NCBI GenBank assembly: GCA_020425885.1
Contig: JAGQRA010000323.1
Location: 1-8,728, forward strand
DNA length: 8,728 bases
Reading direction: 5' to 3'
Source: Planctomycetota bacterium
GTDB taxonomy: Bacteria; Planctomycetota; UBA1135; UBA2386
A model generated the notes under the pieces. It ran no database searches and was not told where the DNA came from. It saw only the letters and a program-made list of their open reading frames with translations. Within the stretch, counting starts at the first letter, position 1, and every line of letters starts with the position of its first letter. A program made the position numbers and the translations under genes. Positions 1-6,435 of the stretch are shown here, one piece after another.

Positions 1-1252
1 AGAGCACGCCCTTCGCGACCTCCTGACCGCTGATCAGGATGCGGTAGGAGTTCGCCTCGAGCTGGAGGTTGTCCTTCAGCCGGATCGGCGGGACCAGCAG
101 GCCGTCGTTCATGGCGAACCGACGGCGGATCATCGAGATGTTGTCGAGGAGCCCGCCCTTCTTGTCGGCGTCGACCATGGAGATGAGGCGGTAGCCGATC
201 TCGATGCCGAGGCGATCGACGGCTAGCAGGTTCTCGAGCGGTTGCTCCTCCTCGAGCTGCTTCTGCTCCTCCTCCTCGGCGGCGATGGCGGCCGCCTCCT
301 GATCGACGCGGGCACGCTCGACGCCGGTCGAGATGGCGAAGATGACGGCGGCGATGCCGAGGAACAACAGCATCGGCATGCCGGGCAGCAGCGACATCAG
401 GGCGAGGATGCCGGCAACGATGCGCAGCGTGCGGCTGCTGCCGATCAGCTGGCTGCTCATCTCCTGGCCGAGACCTTCCTCGGATGCGCCCTTGGTGACC
501 AGGATGCCGGCCGCGGTCGAGACCAAGAGGCCGGGGATCTGGGCGACGAGGCCGTCGCCGATGGTCAGGATCGTGTAGTGCACGAACGCCGTGTCGAGCG
601 ACATGCCGCGATAGATCATCGCGATGATCAGGCCGCCGGCGATGTTGATCGCGGTGATGATGAGACCGGCGACCGCGTCGCCGCGGACGAACTTGCCGGC
701 GCCGTCCATGGCGCCGTAGAACTCCATCTCGGTCGTCAGCTCGCGCCGCTTCTTCTTGGCCTCGTCGTTGCTGATCAGGCCCGCGCTGAGGTCGGCGTCG
801 ATCGTCATCTGCTTGCCGGGCATCGCGTCGAGGGTGAAGCGCGCGGTCACCTCGCTGATGCGGTTCTGGCCCTTGGTGATGACGACGAACTGGATCACCA
901 CCAGCACGAGGAACACGATGATGCCGACCACGGGCTGGCCGCCGACGACGAAACTGCCGAAGGTCTTGATGACGTCGCCGGCGTCGCCCTCGAGCAGGAT
1001 CAGCCGCGTCGACGACACGTTCAGCGCGAGGCGGAACAGCGCGGTGAACAGCAGCACGCTGGGGAAGGTGCTGAATTCGATCGGCCGGTTGGCGTTGAGC
1101 ACCGCCATCACGATCATCAGGCTCGTCGTGATGTTGATGCACAGCATCGCGTCGAGCAGGATCGGCGGCAGCGGGATCAGCATCACGGCGAGGATGCCGA
1201 GGAAGAACACCGCCAGGATGCTGTTGCGTTGGGTGCCGGAAACGTTGCTCAT
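1..1252 (-). CDS. flhA: Flagellar export apparatus protein FlhA (3' end off the window)
   Basis: FlhA is the large integral-membrane subunit of the flagellar type III export gate. Its C-terminal domain forms a nonameric cytoplasmic ring that docks chaperone-substrate complexes. The window holds the first 417 codons, starting MSNVSGTQRN; the rest, most of the cytoplasmic domain, lies beyond position 1. Hydrophobic segments are visible near residues 12-30, 35-52, 64-80, 100-125, 194-214, 228-254 and 278-308. The FHIPEP family signature is at residues 131-154 (785-862), with key residues RISEVTARFTLDAMPGKQM. The motif FVRGDA (188-193) carries an aspartate that probably matches the functionally critical membrane Asp of Salmonella FlhA. 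An acidic, glutamate-rich linker at about 311-340 leads into the cytoplasmic domain. The ATG at 1252 is 16 bp after the flhB stop and has a GGAG at 1264-1267. The signature and order make this flagellar FlhA rather than a virulence SctV homologue. Confidence 0.97.
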   Translation of the reverse strand, partial: MSNVSGTQRNSILAVFFLGILAVMLIPLPPILLDAMLCINITTSLMIVMAVLNANRPIEFSTFPSVLLFTALFRLALNVSSTRLILLEGDAGDVIKTFGSFVVGGQPVVGIIVFLVLVVIQFVVITKGQNRISEVTARFTLDAMPGKQMTIDADLSAGLISNDEAKKKRRELTTEMEFYGAMDGAGKFVRGDAVAGLIITAINIAGGLIIAMIYRGMSLDTAFVHYTILTIGDGLVAQIPGLLVSTAAGILVTKGASEEGLGQEMSSQLIGSSRTLRIVAGILALMSLLPGMPMLLFLGIAAVIFAISTGVERARVDQEAAAIAAEEEEQKQLEEEQPLENLLAVDRLGIEIGYRLISMVDADKKGGLLDNISMIRRRFAMNDGLLVPPIRLKDNLQLEANSYRILISGQEVAKGVL

Positions 1253-1268
1253 CGGTCAGCGATCTCCG

Positions 1269-2342
1269 TCATGCGATGCGTTGTCTGAGCCGGTAGACGT
1301 GCGACAGGATCACGGCCACGGCCTGGAAGAACTTCTCCGGGATCGCCGTCCCGACCTTGGTGGCGCGGAACAGCGCGCGGGCGAGCGGCGGGTCCTCCAT
1401 CAGCGGCACGTCGTGCTCGCGCGCGATCTCGCGGATCCGCAGCGCGACCTCGTCGACGCCCTTGGCGACGACGATGGGCGCCGGGTCCGTCGCGCGGTCG
1501 TAGCGCAGCGCGACCGAGAAATGGGTCGGGTTGACGATGATGACATCGGCCTTGGGCACCGCCTCCATCATGCGGTGGCGCAGCAGCTCGATCCGGGCCT
1601 TGCGCTGCCGCCCCTTGATGTGCGGGTCACCCTCGGTGCGCTTGCGCTCGTCGTCGACCTCCTGCTTGGTCATCATGTTGCGCTTCTCGAAGCTGTAGCG
1701 CTGCCAGAACAGGTCGCCGATGGCGATCGCGAAGACGACGCCGCCGACCGTCAGCAGCAGCAGCAGGGCCAGCTCGAAGATCTGGCGGGCAGCGGCGCGG
1801 AACGGGATCTCGTGCAGATGCAGCAGCGCATGCCAGCGATCGCCGACGATGAGCCAGAGCACTGTCACCAGCACGATGAGCTTCACCACGGCGAACAACG
1901 TCCGGACGATGGCCTGGGCGTTGAACAGCTTCTTCCAGTTGGCGAACGGGTTGATCTTGTCGAGCTTGATGCCGAGGACGCCGTGCGAGATCTTGACGCC
2001 GATCTGGCCGTAGCCGAACACCAGCGTCACCACCACGAAGGTCGCGAGCAGGGTGGCGAGCGGCCAGACGACATGGCCGACGACGCCCAGGATCGCCTGG
2101 TAGGCGTGCGGCACCTGGTCGATCGAACCGGTCTCGTTGACCTGCAGGCCGCGCCGCAACGCCGCCGCGAGACCGTCGACGAGCCAGTCGCCGCAGGCCC
2201 AGAACATGATCCCGGCCATGACCATGACGCCGCCCTGGACGACCTCCTTCGACAGCGGCGTGTCGCCCTTGTCGCGGGTCTCCGACAGCCGCTGCGCGGT
2301 CGGTTTCTCGGTTTTGCCGCCATCGTCACCGAACATCGCCAT
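1269..2342 (-). CDS. flhB: Flagellar export switch protein FlhB
   Basis: FlhB is the inner-membrane export-gate subunit that changes substrate specificity from rod/hook to filament proteins. The protein has 357 residues, close to the usual length. It opens with a charged N-terminus carrying the family motif KTEKPTAQRL (residues 10-19). Four hydrophobic segments follow, at about 34-60, 86-112, 144-167 and 186-210. A charged linker (about 212-255) leads to the cytoplasmic domain. The autocleavage motif NPTH is intact at residues 271-274 (1521-1532), preceded by ADVIIV and followed by FSVALRY, so normal self-processing between Asn and Pro is expected. The start at 2342 is favoured over the in-frame ATG at 2336 because GAGG lies 8 bases upstream of it. 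It begins 3 bp after the fliR stop, which suggests translational coupling. fliR and flhB are separate here, not fused as in some clostridia. Confidence 0.98.
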   Translation of the reverse strand: MAMFGDDGGKTEKPTAQRLSETRDKGDTPLSKEVVQGGVMVMAGIMFWACGDWLVDGLAAALRRGLQVNETGSIDQVPHAYQAILGVVGHVVWPLATLLATFVVVTLVFGYGQIGVKISHGVLGIKLDKINPFANWKKLFNAQAIVRTLFAVVKLIVLVTVLWLIVGDRWHALLHLHEIPFRAAARQIFELALLLLLTVGGVVFAIAIGDLFWQRYSFEKRNMMTKQEVDDERKRTEGDPHIKGRQRKARIELLRHRMMEAVPKADVIIVNPTHFSVALRYDRATDPAPIVVAKGVDEVALRIREIAREHDVPLMEDPPLARALFRATKVGTAIPEKFFQAVAVILSHVYRLRQRIA

Positions 2343-2345
2343 GTG

Positions 2346-3113
2346 TCAGCCCTCGAAGATCCCCCAGGTGCGCTCGAACATGCCCTGGAAGCTGGCGACG
2401 ATGAAGGGCATCGATTCGACGATGTAGAAGCCGATGACGCCGAGCGCCAGCAGCACGCGCAGGCCGAAGGCGAACTCCATCATGTTGATCGATGGCACCG
2501 CGCGTCCGATCAGCACCGTGCCGGTCGACAGCAGCAGCATCAGGCCGATGATCGGCATCGCGAGCTGCAGCCCGAGGTGAATGGTGCTGGCGACGAGGTC
2601 CTGGATGCCGGCCCAGATCGACTCGATGGCGAACGGCTCGCCGACCGGGCAGGCCGCGAAGGTCTGATGGACGATGCGCAGCGCCTCGTGATGGAGGTCG
2701 AGCGAGAAGACGAGCAACATGCCGAGCACCTGCAGCAGCTGCGAGATCACGGTGGCGCTGTGACCGCTCTCGGGGTTGATCGAGCGCGCCATCGAGAATC
2801 CCATCTCCGTGCTGATGACCTCGCCGGCGATGACCATCATGGCCAGGATCGTCGCGATGCAGTAACCGAGGGCGAAGCCGATGATGCTCTCGCGGATCGC
2901 CATGACGGCGAGCTCGAGCAGGTTCGACGGCACGGCGACGCTCTGATCGCCGACCCACCAGAAGATGGCGCCGAACGACAGCGCCAGCACGACGCGCAGG
3001 CTCATCGAGTCCCGTTGCCGGCCGAAGATCGGCACCACGGCGAAGAACGCGCCGACCCGCACGACGTGCAGGAGCAGCGACACCGCGAACGGGAACAGGA
3101 GGCCGAACTGCAT
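2346..3113 (-). CDS. fliR: Flagellar export-gate protein FliR
   Basis: FliR is one of the three proteins (FliP5-FliQ4-FliR1) forming the helical export gate in the flagellar basal body. This copy has 255 residues and about six hydrophobic segments (approximately 5-30, 41-58, 66-97, 124-142, 168-202 and 217-242). Family-typical stretches are PIFGRQRDSMSLR (28-40), AGEVISTEMGFSMA (96-109) and LIGRAVPSINMMEF (201-214). An upstream in-frame ATG at 3206 would overlap fliQ by 76 bp and add residues with no FliR character, so the ATG at 3113, giving MQFGLLFPF, was chosen. No strong Shine-Dalgarno precedes 3113. With only 17 bp after the fliQ stop, translation probably depends on coupling. Confidence 0.96.
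   Translation of the reverse strand: MQFGLLFPFAVSLLLHVVRVGAFFAVVPIFGRQRDSMSLRVVLALSFGAIFWWVGDQSVAVPSNLLELAVMAIRESIIGFALGYCIATILAMMVIAGEVISTEMGFSMARSINPESGHSATVISQLLQVLGMLLVFSLDLHHEALRIVHQTFAACPVGEPFAIESIWAGIQDLVASTIHLGLQLAMPIIGLMLLLSTGTVLIGRAVPSINMMEFAFGLRVLLALGVIGFYIVESMPFIVASFQGMFERTWGIFEG
2351..2354 (-). promoter_or_regulatory. Shine-Dalgarno that fixes the flhB start
   Basis: GAGG on the minus strand, 8 bases before the ATG at 2342, lies inside the end of fliR. The competing ATG at 2336 would be 14 bases away, so 2342 is the better start. Confidence 0.6.
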
Positions 3114-3130
3114 CGTCGGTGGCTGCGTCG

Positions 3131-3406
3131 TCAGCCGGCGTGGCCGTAGGTGTCGAGGCTGCTGAACAGCGCCGCGGTGAACTCGCGCAGCGTGCCGAGG
3201 ATCCACGGCATCAGCAGCACGATCATCGTCACCACCGCCAGCATCTTCGGCACGATGGTGAGGGTCTGCTCCTGCAGCGAGGTGATGGTCTGGAAGAAGC
3301 TGATCAGCAGGCCGACCACCATGCCGGTCAGCAGGGCAGGGGTGACGATCATCAGCGCCGTCAGCAGCGTGGTCTTGGCCAGATCGAGCAGTGTTTCGTG
3401 TCCCAT
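3131..3406 (-). CDS. fliQ: Flagellar export-gate protein FliQ
   Basis: FliQ is the small subunit of the FliPQR export gate; four copies wrap the outside of the FliP/FliR assembly. At 91 residues it has exactly the family length. It shows the expected two long hydrophobic helices, at about residues 13-38 and 50-76. Characteristic residues are the GLLISFFQTITSLQEQTLT stretch (32-50), which follows helix 1 and includes the Q-x-x-T-S-L-Q-E-Q-T-L core found throughout the FliQ/SctS family, and KMLAVV near the start of helix 2. A GGAG at 3411-3414 sits 4 bases before the start. The gene lies 15 bp after fliP and 17 bp before fliR. Confidence 0.97.
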   Translation of the reverse strand: MGHETLLDLAKTTLLTALMIVTPALLTGMVVGLLISFFQTITSLQEQTLTIVPKMLAVVTMIVLLMPWILGTLREFTAALFSSLDTYGHAG

Positions 3407-3421
3407 GGTTCTCCGGGTGGA

Positions 3422-4252
3422 TCAGGCGGCGAAGCTCTGGGCGAGCGAGGCGACGACGAGGTCCCAGCCGCCGACGAGGATGAACAGCAGCAGCTTGAGC
3501 GGGGTCGAGACGACCACGGGCGGCAACGTGAACATGCCCATCGAGACCAGGATCGCGCTGATGACGAGGTCGATGACGACGAATGGCAGGAACAGGACGA
3601 AGCCCATCTGGAACGCCGTCTTGATCTCGGACAGCACGAACGCCGGCACGGTGATGTGGAACGGCGTGTCGAGCGCCGTCTGCGGCCGCGGCGTACGCGA
3701 CAGCTCGAGGATCAGAGCGACGTCGTCCTCGCGCGTCTGCGACAGCATGAACTTGTTCATCCGGCTCGAGGCCACGGCCGCCGCCTCCTGCCAGGGGATG
3801 CGATTCTCGACGTAGGGCAGATAGGCCTGGTCGTAGATGTCGCTCGCGACCGGCTTCATGATGAAGATCGTCATGAAGACGGCGAAGCCGGTCGTGATCA
3901 GAGCGGGCGGCAGGTCCTGCATCGACATCGCGCGCTTGAGGAAGGACAGCACGACCACGATGCGGGTGAACGAGGTCATGGTCATGACGAGTGCCGGCGC
4001 CATCGCCAGCAACGTCATCAGCAGCATGATCTCGAGCGCGGTGCCGAGCGACTGCTCGCCGTCACCGCTGTTGAACGAGAGCGAGAAGCCGGGGCCCTGC
4101 GCGCCCGGAGTGGCCGAGTTCGCGGCGGCGGCTGCGGGTTGGATGTCGGGCGGTGGCGGCGGGCCGAGTCCGCCGGCGACGGGGCCCTGGGCCGGCATTA
4201 CGCCGGTCATGACCAAGAGCAGCAGCGCCAGGCAGATTCGCATGAACCTCAT
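3422..4252 (-). CDS. fliP: Flagellar export-gate protein FliP
   Basis: FliP forms the pentameric core of the flagellar export gate. The 276-residue protein starts with a likely cleaved signal peptide (MRFMRICLALLLLVMTGVMPAQG), normal for FliP. A Pro/Ala-rich stretch follows (about 23-56) before the conserved part begins near residue 68. Family motifs are TSFTRIVVVLSFLKRAM (93-109), KFMLSQTREDD (167-177), and the strongly conserved PAFVLSEIKTAFQMGF (203-218) running into the hydrophobic hairpin LPFVVIDLVISAILVSMGM (222-240). The C-terminal helix is LKLLLFILVGGWDLVV. Salmonella FliP is about 245 residues, and the extra length here is the low-complexity N-terminal spacer. The start overlaps the fliO stop by one base (TGATG on the coding strand). 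A second in-frame ATG at 4243 is possible. Confidence 0.97.
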   Translation of the reverse strand: MRFMRICLALLLLVMTGVMPAQGPVAGGLGPPPPPDIQPAAAAANSATPGAQGPGFSLSFNSGDGEQSLGTALEIMLLMTLLAMAPALVMTMTSFTRIVVVLSFLKRAMSMQDLPPALITTGFAVFMTIFIMKPVASDIYDQAYLPYVENRIPWQEAAAVASSRMNKFMLSQTREDDVALILELSRTPRPQTALDTPFHITVPAFVLSEIKTAFQMGFVLFLPFVVIDLVISAILVSMGMFTLPPVVVSTPLKLLLFILVGGWDLVVASLAQSFAA

Positions 4253-4917
4253 CAGCGCCCTGCCTTCTGCAGCAGCGCGCGGAAGTCGTTCAGGCTCTTG
4301 CTGCCATCCCGTGCTCTGGGCAGGGTGGGTTGCCGAGGTGGCGATGACTGCGGACCACCCGCGGGCCGCGGGATGATCATGTTCTTCGGCACGGCGCCAT
4401 CGTCGTCGAGCGACACCGACGCCAGCAGCTCGGCGGCGCGAGCCGCGACCTCGGCCTCGTCGTTGACCGGGCCTGGCGCCTGGCCCGACCCGATCAGCGT
4501 GAGGCCGCGCTCGGTCTCGCCGACGACGAGGATGCGATCATCGAATTCGATGGCGTGCAGCGCCTGGCGCTGCGACAGCCGCATGCTCTGGCGCAACGTC
4601 AGCAGGCTCGGGCCGCGCGTCGACACGGCAGAGCCGCGCATGCGACGCAGCCCGTAGATGCAGAGGCCGCCGAGCAGCAAGACGCCGATCAGGGTGCTGC
4701 CGATCCGCCAGAAGTCGGGGGTCGGCACCACGGCCGGGAGCCGGGATGACGGGTTTGCTGCGGCGGAGGTCTCGGCCGGCGGCGTCGCCGCGGTCGTCGA
4801 CGCGGGCGCGACCCCGGTGGTGCTGCCGAGGTTGCCTTGCATCGACATCGGGCCGAGCACCAGCAGCAAGGCGACGGCGGGCGGGATCATCAACCACTTC
4901 GGGATCGGCTTCTTCAT
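4252..4917 (-). CDS. fliO: Flagellar biosynthesis protein FliO
   Basis: FliO is a bitopic membrane protein that stabilises FliP and acts as a scaffold while the FliP/FliR core assembles. This 221-residue protein begins MKKPIPKWLM and has a hydrophobic segment at about 11-24, either a signal sequence or a first membrane helix. An Ala/Thr/Pro-rich periplasmic stretch (31-65) precedes a second hydrophobic helix at about 73-90. The cytoplasmic FliO domain follows, with the pattern SMRLSQRQALHAIEFDDRIL then VVGETERGLTLIG (111-143). The tail (175-205) is Pro/Arg-rich. The open frame extends far upstream, to about 6261, but that part is antisense to another gene and lacks FliO features. The ATG at 4917 is chosen because it gives the membrane-directed N-terminus and lies just downstream of a sigma-54 element. 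An alternative ATG is at 4890. The identification rests on position directly before fliP plus topology, since FliO sequence is poorly conserved. Confidence 0.93.
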   Translation of the reverse strand: MKKPIPKWLMIPPAVALLLVLGPMSMQGNLGSTTGVAPASTTAATPPAETSAAANPSSRLPAVVPTPDFWRIGSTLIGVLLLGGLCIYGLRRMRGSAVSTRGPSLLTLRQSMRLSQRQALHAIEFDDRILVVGETERGLTLIGSGQAPGPVNDEAEVAARAAELLASVSLDDDGAVPKNMIIPRPAGGPQSSPPRQPTLPRARDGSKSLNDFRALLQKAGR

Positions 4918-4937
4918 CGGGTTCTCGTCTCCCGGGA

Positions 4938-4953
4938 AGCACCGCACGTGCCA
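4938..4953 (-). promoter_or_regulatory. Sigma-54 (RpoN) -24/-12 promoter for the fliO operon
   Basis: On the minus strand this reads TGGCACGTGCGGTGCT. The RpoN consensus is TGGCACR-N4-TTGCW. Every defined position matches except one T (G here), and the invariant GG and GC doublets are separated by the required 10 bases. The GC doublet (4939-4940) predicts transcription starting near 4927, about 10 bases before the fliO ATG at 4917. The leader would be short, with only a weak GAG as ribosome-binding site; the better GGGAG at 4929-4933 would lie just outside the transcript. Sigma-54 control of flagellar genes is established in several phyla. Its use here is inferred from the motif. Confidence 0.72.
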
Positions 4954-4978
4954 GGTCCGATTCCGCAAGATGTTGCGG

Positions 4979-4995
4979 TGTCGCCCGGGGCGACA
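4979..4995. promoter_or_regulatory. 17-bp dyad, candidate regulator-binding site
   Basis: The sequence TGTCGCCCGGGGCGACA is a perfect inverted repeat with 8-base arms around a single central base. It lies in the divergent intergenic region, about 52 to 68 bp upstream of the predicted sigma-54 start for fliO and about 118 bp upstream of the 5113 gene. A dyad of this size suits a dimeric DNA-binding protein. It could also form a hairpin, but no T-tract follows on either strand, so a terminator is unlikely. No known operator is recognised. Confidence 0.4.
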
Positions 4996-4999
4996 ACTA

Positions 5000-5077
5000 C
5001 GAACCGTCAGTCTCTGGCCAATCCCGCTGTCGAACCGTACGACAAGGCGGGTCGGCGGTGAGTCGAGATCCCGCTGT
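5000..5077. repeat. Short direct repeats in the divergent regulatory region
   Basis: CGAACCGT occurs at 5000-5007 and 5031-5038, starts 31 bp apart, close to three helical turns. ATCCCGCTGT occurs at 5021-5030 and 5068-5077. One copy of each abuts the other at 5021-5038. Counted from the predicted fliO start, the copies fall between about -73 and -150, where sigma-54 activators usually bind. The 10-base repeat is less likely to be chance than the 8-base one. CGAACCGT also occurs once inside the downstream coding region near 5383, so it is not exclusive to this region. Confidence 0.35.
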
Positions 5078-5080
5078 GAC

Positions 5081-5093
5081 GGATCGCCGATCC
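5081..5093. promoter_or_regulatory. 13-bp palindrome upstream of the secreted-protein gene
   Basis: GGATCGCCGATCC has 6-base arms around one central base and ends 19 bp before the ATG at 5113. It could be an operator for that gene or a small hairpin in its leader. It is short and GC-rich, so chance is a real possibility. Confidence 0.25.
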
Positions 5094-5112
5094 TCCTGCT
5101 CGTGGGGACACC

Positions 5113-6414
5113 ATGACGAAGCTCCTCCCCGCGTTCGGCGCCGTGTTCGCCACCCTCCTCCCCCTCGCTGCCCAGGAGGTCGACCTCGACTTCCACGTCG
5201 TCGGCACGCGCAGTCCGACCACGACGAGGATTCCCGGCATCGCCGGGATCCTCGAGGTCAGCCCGATGGTCTTCGCTTCCCGGGCTGCCCTGGCCGCGGC
5301 CCTGGCCAGCCATCCCGAGGTCGGTGGCCTCAAGGTGCAGCAGGTGATCTCGCGTCCCGGGTCGCTGATCCTCGGTCCCGGTCGAACCGTCCGCTCGTTG
5401 CTCGATGGCGACATGCCGCTGCATCACATCGGCGGCCTGCCGGAGCTCGAGGACACCGGCGAGGCGGTGATGCCGGAAACGGTGCGGGTCACGCTGCGGC
5501 TCGCCAGCACGCCGATCCATTCGAACTTCACGCGCTGGCTGCGATTCCGCGACGACGACGACAACGACGCGTTCCTCGAGCTGGCCTTCACCAACGATCA
5601 CGACCTGGTCTGGACGGCCGCGCTGCCCGCCGGTGTCGCCGTGCTCGAGGACTTCGTCACCACCGGCGAACGCAGCCACTGGGATCGCATGGCGCTGGTC
5701 AACCGCGGCGGCACGACGAGCCTCGACATCGCGCGCCTGACGGTCGAGATCGACTACGAGGTCACCAACTACAGGAGCGGCACGTTCACCGAGACGATCA
5801 CGATCCCGCTCGTCGACCGGACGATCAACCGCGTGCTCGACAGCGGCTCCTCGGTGATCCCGCTGAACACCTACGCCCAGCTGACGCGGCGCAATTTCGC
5901 CGGCGTCGACTCGAGCTATCCGGCGGCGCTGCTCGACGCCATCGACGATCTCGGCAAGTCCGGCAGCGACGGCGGCGGCACCAACCCGAAGTACGGCGCT
6001 GCCTACGAGCTGCTCTGCAGCGAGTTCGTGTCCTGGTATTACCACGAGAACGGCGTGTCGATCATCCCGTTGATCAGCACCGAGTTCCGTGACATCACCG
6101 GCACGCAGCAGATGCACGACCTGTTCCGCAGCGTCGGACGGCTGTATCGCTACCACAGCGGCTCGAGTCACCAGCGCTTCGAGGACCCCGATACCGGCGC
6201 CGTCTACACGCCCGGCCCCGGCGACTTCCTCGAGTGGCGCAAGAACGGCGCCGCGATGCACGCCATGATGCTGCTGTCCTACGATTCGTCGACCAAGGTG
6301 GCGACGGTCGTCAACGGTCCCTGGCCCGTGCGCTTGATGGAGGTCGACCTGCAGTGGTGGGAAGCGAGCGCGACGAGCGCCGAGTTCGACTTCTGGATCG
6401 GCAAGATCCGCTGA
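5113..6414 (+). CDS. Exported protein with papain-like (NlpC/P60- or CHAP-like) C-terminal domain
   Basis: I do not recognise the full-length family. The 433-residue protein starts with a clear Sec signal peptide (MTKLLPAFGAVFATLLPLAAQE; cleavage probably near residue 20), so it should act in the periplasm, outer envelope or outside the cell. Residues about 123-235 alternate short hydrophobic and polar stretches, suggesting a beta-sandwich, and include an acidic run RFRDDDDND (144-152). The C-terminal part (about 290-433) resembles papain-fold hydrolases. The only cysteine in the protein is Cys302 in ELLCSEFVSWYY, a GD turn lies in PGPGDFLEW (367-375), His383 is in HAMMLLSY before a strand, and Asn401 is in VVNGPWP. 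A Cys-His-Asn type active site is therefore plausible. Such domains usually cut peptidoglycan peptides or amides, but the substrate here is unknown. GGGGA at 5104-5108 precedes the ATG by 4 bases. It is divergent from fliO and convergent with the next gene. Confidence 0.8.
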   Translation: MTKLLPAFGAVFATLLPLAAQEVDLDFHVVGTRSPTTTRIPGIAGILEVSPMVFASRAALAAALASHPEVGGLKVQQVISRPGSLILGPGRTVRSLLDGDMPLHHIGGLPELEDTGEAVMPETVRVTLRLASTPIHSNFTRWLRFRDDDDNDAFLELAFTNDHDLVWTAALPAGVAVLEDFVTTGERSHWDRMALVNRGGTTSLDIARLTVEIDYEVTNYRSGTFTETITIPLVDRTINRVLDSGSSVIPLNTYAQLTRRNFAGVDSSYPAALLDAIDDLGKSGSDGGGTNPKYGAAYELLCSEFVSWYYHENGVSIIPLISTEFRDITGTQQMHDLFRSVGRLYRYHSGSSHQRFEDPDTGAVYTPGPGDFLEWRKNGAAMHAMMLLSYDSSTKVATVVNGPWPVRLMEVDLQWWEASATSAEFDFWIGKIR

Positions 6415-6435
6415 GGCCCGAATTCGCCCGAAGAT

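Noticed and set aside
756..3149. A 797-codon open frame on the plus strand, with similar long frames at 242-1288 and 3119-4657
   Set aside because: They run antisense to flhA, flhB, fliR, fliQ and fliP, and their translations are Asp/Arg/His/Gln-rich without domains. Such shadows are normal opposite GC-rich genes.
1..4917. A virulence-type (non-flagellar) type III secretion system
   Set aside because: FliO is present, and the fliOPQR-flhB-flhA order and sequence motifs are flagellar. No injectisome genes are seen.
5015..5030. TGG...GC on the plus strand as a possible sigma-54 promoter for the secreted-protein gene
   Set aside because: The GG and GC doublets are two bases too close, and the TGGCAC and TTGC blocks are not otherwise matched.
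4918..6261. Upstream extension of the fliO frame to position 6261
   Set aside because: It would be antisense to the secreted-protein gene, has low-complexity Arg/Ala/Val/Asp-rich content and would place fliO translation upstream of its sigma-54 element.
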